Part shown: piece after piece, positions 50,457-57,575 of the stretch
Layout: every line of letters begins with the position of its first letter
How positions within the stretch are numbered: position 1 is the stretch's first letter
Source: a virus
DNA length: 64,000 bases
Virus record (IMG/VR): IMGVR_UViG_3300044640_002221
Coordinates: 62,001-126,000 of that record
Strand: one strand, 5' to 3'
Notes under the pieces: generated by a model
The model's input: the letters and a program-made list of their open reading frames with translations, nothing else
What the model was told of the DNA's origin: nothing
Database searches by the model: none
Program-made: the position numbers and the translations under genes

Positions 50457-50876
50457 TCATTTCTTACACTCCACAGTTTCATAAGTTCCATTAGGCTTGC
50501 CGAACCTATCGGTAATCTCTTGATAGCCTACAACTCTTGCACCTGACTGGCTTATGCGAACTGCCTCTCGGCAAGCAGTCCGTACACCTTTATGCAAGGT
50601 ATTTTGCTCTAACTCCCGGTCTTTGTTCACCACTACATCAATCCATTCACTACCAATAGCTAACGCCGCCCTAACTTCTATTTCCCCTCTTTCAGTTGAA
50701 AGGATTATAGTGTCGTTAAAACGACCTGTCCTAGTTACTATTGCTTCTTTATACAATCCGGTAGATTCATTTCTCCAAGGTGAGGCTGGTGCTGCTGATA
50801 TAGGTAAAGAACGATAGGAGTCTAACCCTGCGACTGCTAATAGTACAAACACTAACACTTGTAGGAAGTTTTTCAT
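50457..50876 (-). CDS. Secreted or periplasmic protein
   Basis: The start at 50876 (MKNFLQVLVFVLLAVAGLDS) gives a classical signal peptide with cleavage near SAAPA. The mature 110 aa are polar (IVTRTGRFNDTIILSTERGEIEV) with paired Cys in the C-terminal part (CREAVRI, VECKK). Function unknown. Confidence 0.65.
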   Translation of the reverse strand: MKNFLQVLVFVLLAVAGLDSYRSLPISAAPASPWRNESTGLYKEAIVTRTGRFNDTIILSTERGEIEVRAALAIGSEWIDVVVNKDRELEQNTLHKGVRTACREAVRISQSGARVVGYQEITDRFGKPNGTYETVECKK

Positions 50877-51184
50877 TGCTTCCAACCTACAAGTGTTGGA
50901 CGGTTATAACCATCTACAGATAGTCTTGCTGTACCATTACCTAATACCTTCACAGCTTGGCGTGTGTCTTCAACTCTCATTCTCTTGCCATCAAACAGCA
51001 GAACTACACAGGTAACACTACAAAAGCCCCGCACCTCAGCCTTTACACTATAAGTCCCTGGAGCTGGATAAACAGAATACTTTAACTCTGGATACTCTCC
51101 ACTTGCAGGACTGACAGCGAGCCCAGCTAACCCTAAACACCCAAGGCTGCTGATGAGCAGCCATACAATCTTCACTCTTTCCAT
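50873..51184 (-). CDS. Secreted or periplasmic protein
   Basis: The 103-aa protein has a signal peptide (VWLLISSLGCLGLAGLAVSPASG). The mature part is beta-rich, with a CSVTC pair that could form a disulfide. It overlaps the 50876 start by 4 nt, so the two are co-translated. Confidence 0.65.
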   Translation of the reverse strand: MERVKIVWLLISSLGCLGLAGLAVSPASGEYPELKYSVYPAPGTYSVKAEVRGFCSVTCVVLLFDGKRMRVEDTRQAVKVLGNGTARLSVDGYNRPTLVGWKQ

Positions 51185-51271
51185 TGGTACTTTTACAGTA
51201 ATGATTATTGAATCATAGTCTGAAAGTGTTTGATAGGGTTTGAGAGTTTATGAAAGAGTTTGTTGGAAATG

Positions 51272-51300
51272 TGTCCAGTAAAATGGACACATTTAGGAGT
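51272..51300 (-). terminator. Hairpin after 51311 gene
   Basis: The stem AAATGTGTCC/GGACACATTT with a loop of about 8 nt and a short T end lies directly downstream of the stop. Confidence 0.5.
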
Positions 51301-51310
51301 GAGGATTGCT

Positions 51311-51901
51311 TTAGACGTAGGTTAAGCTGGTGAGCTTTGTAGACTCTCTTAGATTAAGTTCATACTCTGCCAAGCTAGGACGTTCAGGACGTTTGATAGG
51401 TACATCAACTCTAATACCCTTGCTCACAGGTTGTTCAAGGATAGAGACTAGTAAAACTTCACCTTGAGGAAAGAATAGGATGCGACCACCCGCTTCAGGT
51501 TTAGCAGAACGAAGGTAATCACCCCCGTCCTGCTTCTTAAATAGCAAGTCATCATTGTCATGCTCAATGGTTAGTTCAGTTGGACTGGTGGATAACTCTA
51601 CCTCACCATTAGGGAATAGAACAGTCCAGCAACCGCTAGCTGGTTTGTTCACAAAGGGAACTACTAGCTCCATAGTCACATTGTTGAAGCTTGACTCTAG
51701 CTTCTCGTCCCAAAACTCATGGGTTCTTTCGTATATTAATGAGTCAGTCGTGCGGAACCACTCTGCCCGCAATAGGATAGCCAATACTCCGCTTACATGG
51801 TGTTCAGGAAACTTTGAGCCTACAGCTTTGATAACTATCTTGGCTCGAACTTCAGATACTCTCTGAACAGTTCCTCTGTGTAAGATTCTTTCTGCAGTCA
51901 T
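51311..51901 (-). CDS. Hypothetical beta-rich protein
   Basis: The 196-aa protein has strands VVPFVNKPASGCWTVLFPNG and GGRILFFPQGEVLLVSILEQ. A hairpin follows its stop (AAATGTGTCC/GGACACATTT, 51272-51300). No family recognised. Confidence 0.55.
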   Translation of the reverse strand: MTAERILHRGTVQRVSEVRAKIVIKAVGSKFPEHHVSGVLAILLRAEWFRTTDSLIYERTHEFWDEKLESSFNNVTMELVVPFVNKPASGCWTVLFPNGEVELSTSPTELTIEHDNDDLLFKKQDGGDYLRSAKPEAGGRILFFPQGEVLLVSILEQPVSKGIRVDVPIKRPERPSLAEYELNLRESTKLTSLTYV

Positions 51902-51963
51902 GATACTATGCTCCGATACTATAAGCGATGTGACTATTAGAAAACAAGCTTGCGGCTTATTTA

Positions 51964-51987
51964 CCTTGCTCTTTTCTTTTTTCTTAC
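51964..51987 (-). promoter_or_regulatory. Purine-rich box
   Basis: GTAAGAAAAAAGAAAAGAGCAAG lies 63 nt before the ATG at 51901, overlapping the stop of the 51984 gene. Confidence 0.5.
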
Positions 51988-52187
51988 TTTAAAACTCTCT
52001 GTGGTTCATCACCCTCAGCTTCCTCACAGTTTCTATGAACCATTCCTACAGGCTTCAAGCTGTAAGGTGGATATAACCAATAAGGTCTATTACTGTATCT
52101 GAAGGTAATCTTGCCTCCGCAGAGCCAGCAGTAGTTCCCTGGTGGACTGTTATTGTAAGGTGGTTGATTTATGTTGTCGTAGTTCAT
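51984..52187 (-). CDS. Small zinc-binding-like protein
   Basis: The 67-aa protein has NYCWLCGGKITFRYSN (CxxC) near residues 18-33 and HRNCEEAEGD later, which would give a CxxC...HxxC site. It is Tyr/Pro-rich at both ends. Function unknown. Confidence 0.55.
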   Translation of the reverse strand: MNYDNINQPPYNNSPPGNYCWLCGGKITFRYSNRPYWLYPPYSLKPVGMVHRNCEEAEGDEPQRVLK

Positions 52188-52204
52188 AGCTTATATAGAA
52201 AAGA

Positions 52205-52256
52205 AAGAATAAAGAAGATAGAAAGATAAATAAAAGAAGAAAGGGCGGCTGCGCCC
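52205..52256 (-). terminator. Terminator after the interrupted paralogue
   Basis: GGGCG-CAG-CCGCCC is followed by TTTCTTCTTTTATTT on the minus strand, just after the TAG at 52265. Confidence 0.7.
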
Positions 52257-52264
52257 TCTATTCT

Positions 52265-52723
52265 CTAATTAGTAATGTAGTCTTTAATCCAGTAGATTAA
52301 CTCCTGTAAGAAATCATCAGAGTCTCTGCTGAGGTCTCTTGGAGCTTCTGCTACCATTGTGGAGATTCTAACCATCTGCTCTGCAAGCACATTTATCGTA
52401 TGACAGGCTAATGGGCTTATCTCCTGTAAGGCTTTACCTAAGTCACTCTCCGATTCTATAATTCACTGCAGAAGCTCGCAGGGAACACTTTCTCTAGAGT
52501 AGTGGGCTGCTGGATTCTGAGTAGCCCATAGTTGTCTGAGATGGTCTACAGGTATATAAGCTTCTACTCTGCTCATCTCTCTACCATCACAATCTTCTAC
52601 GGTTACACCAGATAAATCATGCCTTAACCTACTGACGTTGATATAGTTCTGTTTAACAGCCAGCACTTCATCTTCCGGCAGGTCACTGTTAGCGTCTACC
52701 AGAATCCATTTGATATCTGTCAT
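52265..52723 (-). pseudogene. Paralogue of the 52776 gene with an in-frame TGA
   Basis: The ATG at 52723 (MTDIKWILVDANSDLP) reads to TGA at 52465-52463 after PCELLQ. The same frame then continues IIESESDLGKALQEI to LIYWIKDYITN and a TAG at 52265. The neighbour at 52776 has the same order (LRQLWDEQNPAARYSKES ... VYWLKEYIAG), and its Trp (EIILW) sits where TGA is here. It is a truncated copy or a UGA readthrough. Confidence 0.75.
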
Positions 52724-52743
52724 TACTCTTTCTCCCTTTTGTT

Positions 52744-52770
52744 TTAATAGGAAAGAGGGTTGCCCCTCTC
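52744..52770 (-). terminator. Hairpin after the 52776 gene
   Basis: AGAGGGG-CAA-CCCTCTTTCC lies between the two paralogues, before a box-like AAAACAAAAGGGAGAAAGAG. Confidence 0.55.
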
Positions 52771-52775
52771 TCAAT

Positions 52776-53294
52776 TTACTCTTGACCAGCAATATATTCC
52801 TTGAGCCAATAAACAAGCTCATCCATTACTACTGTGTCAGCAATCATCTGTTCTGCACGCTTCTCCTGATAAGTTTCCTTAACCATTCCCTCGGCTATAA
52901 ATCTTATTAGCTTGGTACAGTCTAAAGGACACTCTTTTAAAGCAGAGTGGAGAGGTTCTTTTAAGACCTGCTCGCCATCTTTTTGGTGCCAGAGTATGAT
53001 TTCATAAGCCTGACTCTCTTTAGAGTACCTAGCTGCTGGGTTCTGTTCATCCCACAGTTGCCTGAGTTCTTCCAGAGGTATGTAACCAGCCCCAACCACA
53101 AAAGTAGGGCTTTTATCTTCATTAATGATTGGTACATCTGAAACAAGCCTTAAGGAGGACAAGTACATCATCCCCTCTTTACTGATAGCCAGCACCACAC
53201 CTTCCGGTAAGTTCTCAGCATCTATGGGAATCCATTTAACCTGATTGCTTGTAGAATCTGTCATTGTTTGGGACTCCTCTTCGGTTTCTGTCAT
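52776..53294 (-). CDS. Intact paralogue of the UGA-interrupted gene
   Basis: The ATG at 53294 (MTETEEESQT) overlaps the membrane protein's stop (ATGA). The 172-aa protein carries VKWIPIDAENLPEGVVLAIS, LRQLWDEQNPAARYSKES and a C-terminal VVMDELVYWLKEYI. Function unknown. A hairpin (GAGAGGGGCAACCCTCTTTC) follows its stop. Confidence 0.7.
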   Translation of the reverse strand: MTETEEESQTMTDSTSNQVKWIPIDAENLPEGVVLAISKEGMMYLSSLRLVSDVPIINEDKSPTFVVGAGYIPLEELRQLWDEQNPAARYSKESQAYEIILWHQKDGEQVLKEPLHSALKECPLDCTKLIRFIAEGMVKETYQEKRAEQMIADTVVMDELVYWLKEYIAGQE

Positions 53295-53584
53295 TCTTGT
53301 TGTTGCCTCATTAATAAAGCTAACGTTGGAATCATGAACAAGCATACTATCACTGCCTGCAAGCTTCCCCAATCAGAGAACAGCTCTTGGACACCAAACA
53401 CTATCATGATTGGCAGTAAGCAGGCTGTGGCTACACAGAAGTGATATAACCAGAAGGTCTGGTCATCAAGAAACATCAGAAAGTATCTGAGATTGTAGTT
53501 GAGTAAGAGGACAGACATTGCTGTCAGCACTCCTATAGATACTTTTAGCAGGGCTGTTAATGGTTCAAATAACATCTGTTCCAT
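53291..53584 (-). CDS. Membrane protein with three helices
   Basis: The 97-aa protein has hydrophobic segments near 14-30 (VSIGVLTAMSVLLLNY), 45-65 (FCVATACLLPIMIVFG) and 75-90 (AVIVCLFMIPTLALL), then a charged MRQQQE end. The size and layout fit a class I-type holin, but lysozyme is 36 kb away. It starts at the stop of the next gene. Confidence 0.6.
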   Translation of the reverse strand: MEQMLFEPLTALLKVSIGVLTAMSVLLLNYNLRYFLMFLDDQTFWLYHFCVATACLLPIMIVFGVQELFSDWGSLQAVIVCLFMIPTLALLMRQQQE

Positions 53585-53820
53585 TAATCTTCCTTCTGTC
53601 CTTGTACCACTCCAGCAGCAACCAGTGGGGCTGTGCTGACTAAAGCTGTGGTTTCTGATTTATTTACAGCAGCACTTACAAAACCACCGACTGCTACTAC
53701 TGCTAACGCCGCTGAGGCAATACTAGCTAAATCATTCTTGGCTTCACGTTTAGACATTTTTTTCAGCTTTCTGTATTGTTGATTGAGGGACATCGCGGCT
53801 GCTTTGCCCCTCTCTATCAT
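53584..53820 (-). CDS. Small membrane-associated protein
   Basis: The 78-aa protein has a basic N-terminus (YRKLKKMSKREAKNDLASIA) and an Ala/Val-rich helix AALAVVAVGGFVSAAV. It is coupled to the three-helix membrane protein and to the 53821 gene. Confidence 0.55.
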   Translation of the reverse strand: MIERGKAAAMSLNQQYRKLKKMSKREAKNDLASIASAALAVVAVGGFVSAAVNKSETTALVSTAPLVAAGVVQGQKED

Positions 53821-54705
53821 CTATGGACGTTTGTAAACCCAGTTACCAGAAGACACCTTGCTAGGAGCTTCTATAGAGCCACCACTGCGAGAGTCAATGC
53901 TCACAGTGTCACTGGCTTTACCAATGAGTTTGAAAGCGCCGGGAGTCCAGCCTTTTAGAATTATGCCAATAGACTCCCGTTCTTTATCGAAGTCAGATTC
54001 TTCATAAGGAAGACCCGTTGCTGGGTTGATTGAAGCAGCTGCAATCTTAATCTTCTCATCGCCTGAAAGAGGACGCATACGAACGTCGCAGAGAAATAGG
54101 AAGTTGCCCTCCTTACCATCCACGTTGGTAAGGTAAGGTCTTATGTTTGTATACTCCTTGTCCTTGGAGTAATTCTCATTTCCAACTTCTTGGTAGAACT
54201 CAGCGTGAGTGTGAAGATAACCAATTTCTTTCTGGGTCAAAAGACCCGCTTCAACAACATCGTCTCCAAGATCTAGAGACAGGGAGCGGAAGCCAGTTAA
54301 CCAAGGAACTTTTTCACCTGGTTTTAAATTAGTCTTTGCCTTATTGTCTTTGGACAGTGAAATAAACTGAAAGCTTGTGCGGTCAACAACAGCAGAGAGT
54401 CTGAACTTGGTGCTGACTACACCAACACTTGATACACCATCTTCATCCTCAACTTGAGGACTGACGGTTACTGCCTGCTCTAGGACGATGTTCAAAAATC
54501 TATCTTTTATCATTTGTGTTGGAATGATAAAGTGACTAGCACCTTGTTCAGCTTGCTGCCAGAAGAACTCCGGCATTAACTTGGCTAGGTGTTCGCGTGA
54601 CCCACCTTCTTGAAGCATATCAATGAACTCTTGAGGTGTTAACTCAGAAGATGAACGAGTAACTTGAGACTGAGATTCTGTTTGGTTATTGTTTGGACGT
54701 GGCAT
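53821..54705 (-). CDS. Hypothetical protein, possibly DNA metabolism
   Basis: The ATG at 54705 follows AAAAGGAAAACTATC; the longer ORF reads through the purine-rich box and is not credible. The 294-aa protein has a Gln/Ser-rich start, a central beta-rich region (FRLSAVVDRTSFQFISLSKD) and GKEGNFLFLCDVRMRPLSGD. Function unknown. Confidence 0.6.
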   Translation of the reverse strand: MPRPNNNQTESQSQVTRSSSELTPQEFIDMLQEGGSREHLAKLMPEFFWQQAEQGASHFIIPTQMIKDRFLNIVLEQAVTVSPQVEDEDGVSSVGVVSTKFRLSAVVDRTSFQFISLSKDNKAKTNLKPGEKVPWLTGFRSLSLDLGDDVVEAGLLTQKEIGYLHTHAEFYQEVGNENYSKDKEYTNIRPYLTNVDGKEGNFLFLCDVRMRPLSGDEKIKIAAASINPATGLPYEESDFDKERESIGIILKGWTPGAFKLIGKASDTVSIDSRSGGSIEAPSKVSSGNWVYKRP

Positions 54706-54765
54706 GATAGTTTTCCTTTTAGTGGTTTGATAGTTTGCTGAGAGTGTTTGATTTGTGGTCTGTCT

Positions 54766-54790
54766 CTCATTCCCTTTTCTTTTTTCTTCA
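54766..54790 (-). promoter_or_regulatory. Purine-rich box
   Basis: TGAAGAAAAAAGAAAAGGGAAT lies 60 nt before the ATG at 54705 and ends a longer AT-rich leader. Confidence 0.5.
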
Positions 54791-54791
54791 T

Positions 54792-54908
54792 TTAAAAAGA
54801 CCACAGTTGCTCCCAGAGCTGGGTAGGCTTTAGGGAAACTGCAGTCTTTTTGTGAGGATAAAGCTCGGCTTTCGGGGTGTGGAAGAAACCACAGTTATCT
54901 ACTAGCAC
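54792..54908 (-). CDS. Possible small peptide (38 aa, GTG start)
   Basis: The frame MLVDNCGFFHTPKAELYPHK continues to KTAVSLKPTQLWEQLWSF. It lies between two boxes, with AAGG just before the GTG. Confidence 0.4.
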   Translation of the reverse strand: MLVDNCGFFHTPKAELYPHKKTAVSLKPTQLWEQLWSF

Positions 54909-54917
54909 GGCCTTGTT

Positions 54918-54941
54918 CCATTCCCTTTTCTTTTTTCTTAA
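54918..54941 (-). promoter_or_regulatory. Purine-rich box
   Basis: TTAAGAAAAAAGAAAAGGGAATGG directly follows the T-tract of the terminator at 54942-54975. Confidence 0.6.
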
Positions 54942-54975
54942 ATTAAAAAGGCAGAGAGGTTAATACTCTCTGCCT
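54942..54975 (-). terminator. Rho-independent terminator
   Basis: GGCAGAGAG/CTCTCTGCC with a TATTAAC loop is followed by TTTTTAATTTAAG on the minus strand after the 54981 gene. Confidence 0.8.
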
Positions 54976-54980
54976 ATTAC

Positions 54981-55793
54981 TCAAAACCCGTAGGCTTCTG
55001 TTTCGCTCTCTACGACGCTGTAAATGCGTCCTGAACCCCGCTTGTTATAAACAGTAACCATTTTCAGCTTTTGAAGAAGGTTGAGGTCGTAAGACACAGT
55101 GGAAGCAGCACAAGGAAAACCTTGCTCAGATAGAGCTTGTGCAATCTGGACTTGCTGTAGTCCTTCTTGTCCACGCTCTCTGATCAATCTTATTAATGCT
55201 TCCCGGCGTTCTATGGTTTTAAGAGTCGCGTTCTCTCTTGGTGAGAGAACTATATGTAAAGGTTGAAATATCTCTTCCTTTATTTCTTCTGGTAGTTCTT
55301 TAACCAGCTTTGGACGTGAGTAAACCACCGGAGTAGGCATAGGCTCTTCAACCTCTTCAACCTCTACAGGTTCTTCAACTTTGAAGTTAGTAAACTCACA
55401 GCTTGTAAGCTTACCTTCTTTGGTAAGCTCCAGCTTTAAATCTCTAGTTTGGATAACTAGACTATCTTTGTCGTCTAATGCTTCCTGAATCAGTAAAGCT
55501 ATTGATTCAGGAATTGAGATGATTAAATTTGCCATTGATGTTTCCTTCACCACTGTGTTTGGTTTAATTTCGCTATCTGTGAACAGTTCCTCTAATAACA
55601 GAGCTTCTAGAAAGCTCCTCCTCTGCTTTGTAGTCCAGAATCCTTTTTCTTCTCTCCAAAATAGGAGTCTAGATATAAAGTGCTCTGCTGGTAGATTTAA
55701 AGCTTGCCCACGCTTTACCAGCTCTTGCTCGGATGTGAAACTTTCACATCTGGAGCTTGAAGAAGTATTTAGGTGTGAAGACAATTCACTCAT
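54981..55793 (-). CDS. Putative winged-helix regulator
   Basis: The last 75 of 270 residues form a winged helix: REALIRLIRERGQEGLQQVQIAQALSEQGF then AASTVSYDLNLLQKLKMVTVYNKRGSGRIY. The first 190 residues, with LIISIPESIALLIQEALDDKD near 92-112, may be an effector or dimerisation region. It could regulate the cassette genes around it. A palindrome and terminator precede it. Confidence 0.65.
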   Translation of the reverse strand: MSELSSHLNTSSSSRCESFTSEQELVKRGQALNLPAEHFISRLLFWREEKGFWTTKQRRSFLEALLLEELFTDSEIKPNTVVKETSMANLIISIPESIALLIQEALDDKDSLVIQTRDLKLELTKEGKLTSCEFTNFKVEEPVEVEEVEEPMPTPVVYSRPKLVKELPEEIKEEIFQPLHIVLSPRENATLKTIERREALIRLIRERGQEGLQQVQIAQALSEQGFPCAASTVSYDLNLLQKLKMVTVYNKRGSGRIYSVVESETEAYGF

Positions 55794-55813
55794 TACAAAC
55801 TCTTATAAGTTAT

Positions 55814-55840
55814 CAAACTCTTTTCTTTTTTTCTTTTAAG
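55814..55840 (-). promoter_or_regulatory. Purine-rich box
   Basis: TTAAAAGAAAAAAAGAAAAGAGT lies 21 nt before the ATG at 55793 and follows the terminator GGGGCTTTAAGCCCC. Confidence 0.55.
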
Positions 55841-55855
55841 GGGCTTAAAGCCCCA
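55838..55855 (-). terminator. Terminator after 55891 gene
   Basis: GGGGC-TTTAA-GCCCC followed by TTAAAAG. Confidence 0.6.
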
Positions 55856-55870
55856 ACGAACTGTTCGTTG
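55854..55870. repeat. CGAACWGTTCG palindrome, copy 7
   Basis: CAACGAACTGTTCGTTG, a perfect 17-bp palindrome here, lies next to the terminator and 61 bp before the winged-helix gene. Confidence 0.7.
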
Positions 55871-55890
55871 CTCAAGTTGAGCACGGCGGC

Positions 55891-56157
55891 TCACCCTTTC
55901 ACAACTTCCACACTGTCAGGGTCAACCCCCCAGCGCAGACTGTACTGTAGCCTGAGATTAGCTATCGTAGCATGAAGACCTTTCATGCCACTTACTTTAC
56001 TCTGTACCACTGTCTTGACGTTATGATACGCCTTGGCTGCTAAAGACACCTGGATGTAGTAGGTTTTGCTGGGGTTCAGCTTTATAGCCTTATGTAACCC
56101 CTCTTCTATATTGTACTCCCCAACTATGGGACATTTACGGTACGGGTTTGTAGTCAT
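55891..56157 (-). CDS. Hypothetical protein
   Basis: The 88-aa protein has NIEEGLHKAIKLNPSKTYYI and a basic second half (AYHNVKTVVQSKVSGMKGL). It is 3 bp from the next gene. No family recognised. Confidence 0.5.
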   Translation of the reverse strand: MTTNPYRKCPIVGEYNIEEGLHKAIKLNPSKTYYIQVSLAAKAYHNVKTVVQSKVSGMKGLHATIANLRLQYSLRWGVDPDSVEVVKG

Positions 56158-56160
56158 AGC

Positions 56161-56406
56161 TTATGAAAAGAAGTTAGCTAATAAGTCAGCAAAAAACAAA
56201 GGATCACAGTGACAGTTAATAATTCCTCCTGTAGGAAGTTTAACTAAGGTATTTTTGATGGCTGAATAATAACGTACTATTCCACTGGAGAACGTAAGAA
56301 CAATTACGTCCCCTTTTACCTTTGCCAACTTCACTTCTCCTTCTGTTCTTAGAAAAACTTCCCCTTCATAGAAAGAAGCTTCTGCATAATCAAGCGTAAA
56401 CACCAA
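56161..56406 (-). CDS. Hypothetical protein
   Basis: The 81-aa protein is beta-rich (FYEGEVFLRTEGEVKLAKVKGD), overlaps the next gene by 17 nt and has an NCHCD motif near the end. No family recognised. Confidence 0.5.
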   Translation of the reverse strand: MVFTLDYAEASFYEGEVFLRTEGEVKLAKVKGDVIVLTFSSGIVRYYSAIKNTLVKLPTGGIINCHCDPLFFADLLANFFS

Positions 56407-56596
56407 CTAGAGAATCTTCTTCTTTTAACTCTCCGCCGTCAGCTCCACTCCACAGCTCACACCTAAAGTGGTTAAACCCATCATTATCCTCAAGGAACTC
56501 CTTCTTAAGTTCCTCCCACGCCTGTCTTGCACTCTCATTTGCAAATCCCAGATACTTTGGCTCGTCATCAGTCTTACATTCAATGATTAATATCAT
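56390..56596 (-). CDS. Small acidic protein
   Basis: The ATG at 56596 (MILIIECKTDDEPKYLGFAN) is chosen because it follows a box and the ribosome site AAGGAG. The 68-aa protein ends GADGGELKEEDSLVGVYA. No family recognised. Confidence 0.55.
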   Translation of the reverse strand: MILIIECKTDDEPKYLGFANESARQAWEELKKEFLEDNDGFNHFRCELWSGADGGELKEEDSLVGVYA

Positions 56597-56615
56597 CCGT
56601 AGGCTCCTTAATAAA

Positions 56616-56640
56616 CCAATCACTTATCTTTTTTCTAAAG
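56616..56640 (-). promoter_or_regulatory. Purine-rich box
   Basis: CTTTAGAAAAAAGATAAGTGATTGG lies 19 nt before the ATG at 56596. Confidence 0.5.
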
Positions 56641-56674
56641 AAATAAGAGCCAGCACCACGCCAGCTCCACCTCC

Positions 56675-57012
56675 TCAAGTCACAATCTCTTCCACAGTGC
56701 CTTGGACAAATACAGGCTCACCCTTCTGGAAAACCAGACTGTCTGCGTTTAATATGTCTGACAGCCAAGAGGTGTATTCACTCTCTAAGGTCTGACTGTT
56801 TAGTATAGTTGCTAGAGGGTATCTGATATATGCTCTTCTACCCTCCCAATCTAGGGGACTTAACTCTCCCAGACCTTTGTACAACTTGCCCCAGAACCAA
56901 GCCCCGTTCTCTTTACCTTCAGCTACCAGCCGTTCGGCATCTGTCCACTCATTTGAATGAGGAACTCAGCTTGAAGGTTATGATTCACAAGCTTAATAGT
57001 TTTAGATTCCAT
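56675..57012 (-). pseudogene. Small protein gene with a frameshift
   Basis: The ATG at 57012 starts MESKTIKLVNHNLQAEFLIQ and then leaves frame. The other frame continues NEWTDAERLVAEGKENGAWF and then GKLYKGLGELSPLDWEGR. It ends VEEIVT at 56675. One missing A in CAAATG (near 56954) would join them. The joined product is about 112 aa. Confidence 0.65.
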
Positions 57013-57035
57013 GACTTACTCTCTAAGGAACAAAT

Positions 57036-57062
57036 ACCCTGCACTCTTCTTTTTTTCTTTTA
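57036..57062 (-). promoter_or_regulatory. Purine-rich box
   Basis: TTAAAAGAAAAAAAGAAGAG then TGCAGGG lies 24 nt before the ATG at 57012 and follows the hairpin GGGGC-TTGAT-GCCCC (57071-57085). Confidence 0.6.
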
Positions 57063-57068
57063 AAGAGA

Positions 57069-57090
57069 AAAGGGGCATCAAGCCCCTCAT
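57069..57090 (-). terminator. Terminator after 57092 gene
   Basis: GAGGGGC-TTGAT-GCCCCTTTTC on the minus strand, with a TTTTCTCTTT tract leading into the box. Confidence 0.7.
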
Positions 57091-57091
57091 T

Positions 57092-57418
57092 CTAACCTTC
57101 TATAATTACCTTCTCTCTTGTTAGTTCTACATTCTCGTTAAAGCTATTAACTAGCTCAGTTAATGAGCTAGTTGGGTGTAAAGAGATAGTTCCATCTTTA
57201 TGTCCTACAATACTACCAAGAGTTGGGTGGAAAGCTTCAAACAGTCCCGCATCATAGTCAATATACTCAATCGTCCAGTGAAATCCTTCTGGAGTAGGAA
57301 AACTCCACTGTATCCGCTCCCGTTCTAAAACCACACCGTTTGGGTGCTTTGGAGTCTTTACAAGCTCCCACGCTTCCGCCTTTCTGTTTGTAGTGGTGTC
57401 TATAACTTTAATCTCCAT
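57092..57418 (-). CDS. Hypothetical beta-rich protein
   Basis: The 108-aa protein has MEIKVIDTTTNRKAEAWELV and a repeated strand pattern (WSFPTPEGFHWTIEYIDYD). No family recognised. Confidence 0.55.
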   Translation of the reverse strand: MEIKVIDTTTNRKAEAWELVKTPKHPNGVVLERERIQWSFPTPEGFHWTIEYIDYDAGLFEAFHPTLGSIVGHKDGTISLHPTSSLTELVNSFNENVELTREKVIIEG

Positions 57419-57450
57419 GACTGTCTCCTAGAAATAATGAAAGAACATAT

Positions 57451-57476
57451 ACCCTTCACTCTTCTTTTTTTCTTTA
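57451..57476 (-). promoter_or_regulatory. Purine-rich box
   Basis: TTAAAGAAAAAAAGAAGAG then TGAAGGG lies 33 nt before the ATG at 57418. The ending GGG resembles a transcription start. Confidence 0.6.
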
Positions 57477-57484
57477 ACATAGTG

Positions 57485-57551
57485 CTTGCACACACTTCTG
57501 TTAATAAGCTGCTACTATAGAAATAGGTGTCTAATATATTAGACACCTATT
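57485..57551 (+). promoter_or_regulatory. Promoter with a 30-bp perfect palindrome
   Basis: TTGCAC near 57487 and an extended -10 TGCTACTAT at 57510-57518 are followed by a 30-bp perfect palindrome (57522-57551, half-site AATAGGTGTCTAATA). It lies over the expected transcription start, 24 bp before the ATG at 57576. It is a likely operator, perhaps for the gene's own product. Confidence 0.6.
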
Positions 57552-57575
57552 CAAGTTCACATCATTTAATTAATT

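Noticed and set aside
53821-54804. The longer start of the 53821 gene at 54804
   Set aside because: The first 33 codons translate the purine-rich box and its leader; the ATG at 54705 has a ribosome site.
9022-55870. The CGAACWGTTCG sites as LexA/DinR boxes
   Set aside because: The Bacillus-type box has four bases between half-sites and the cyanobacterial type has AGTAC half-sites; here the spacer is one base.
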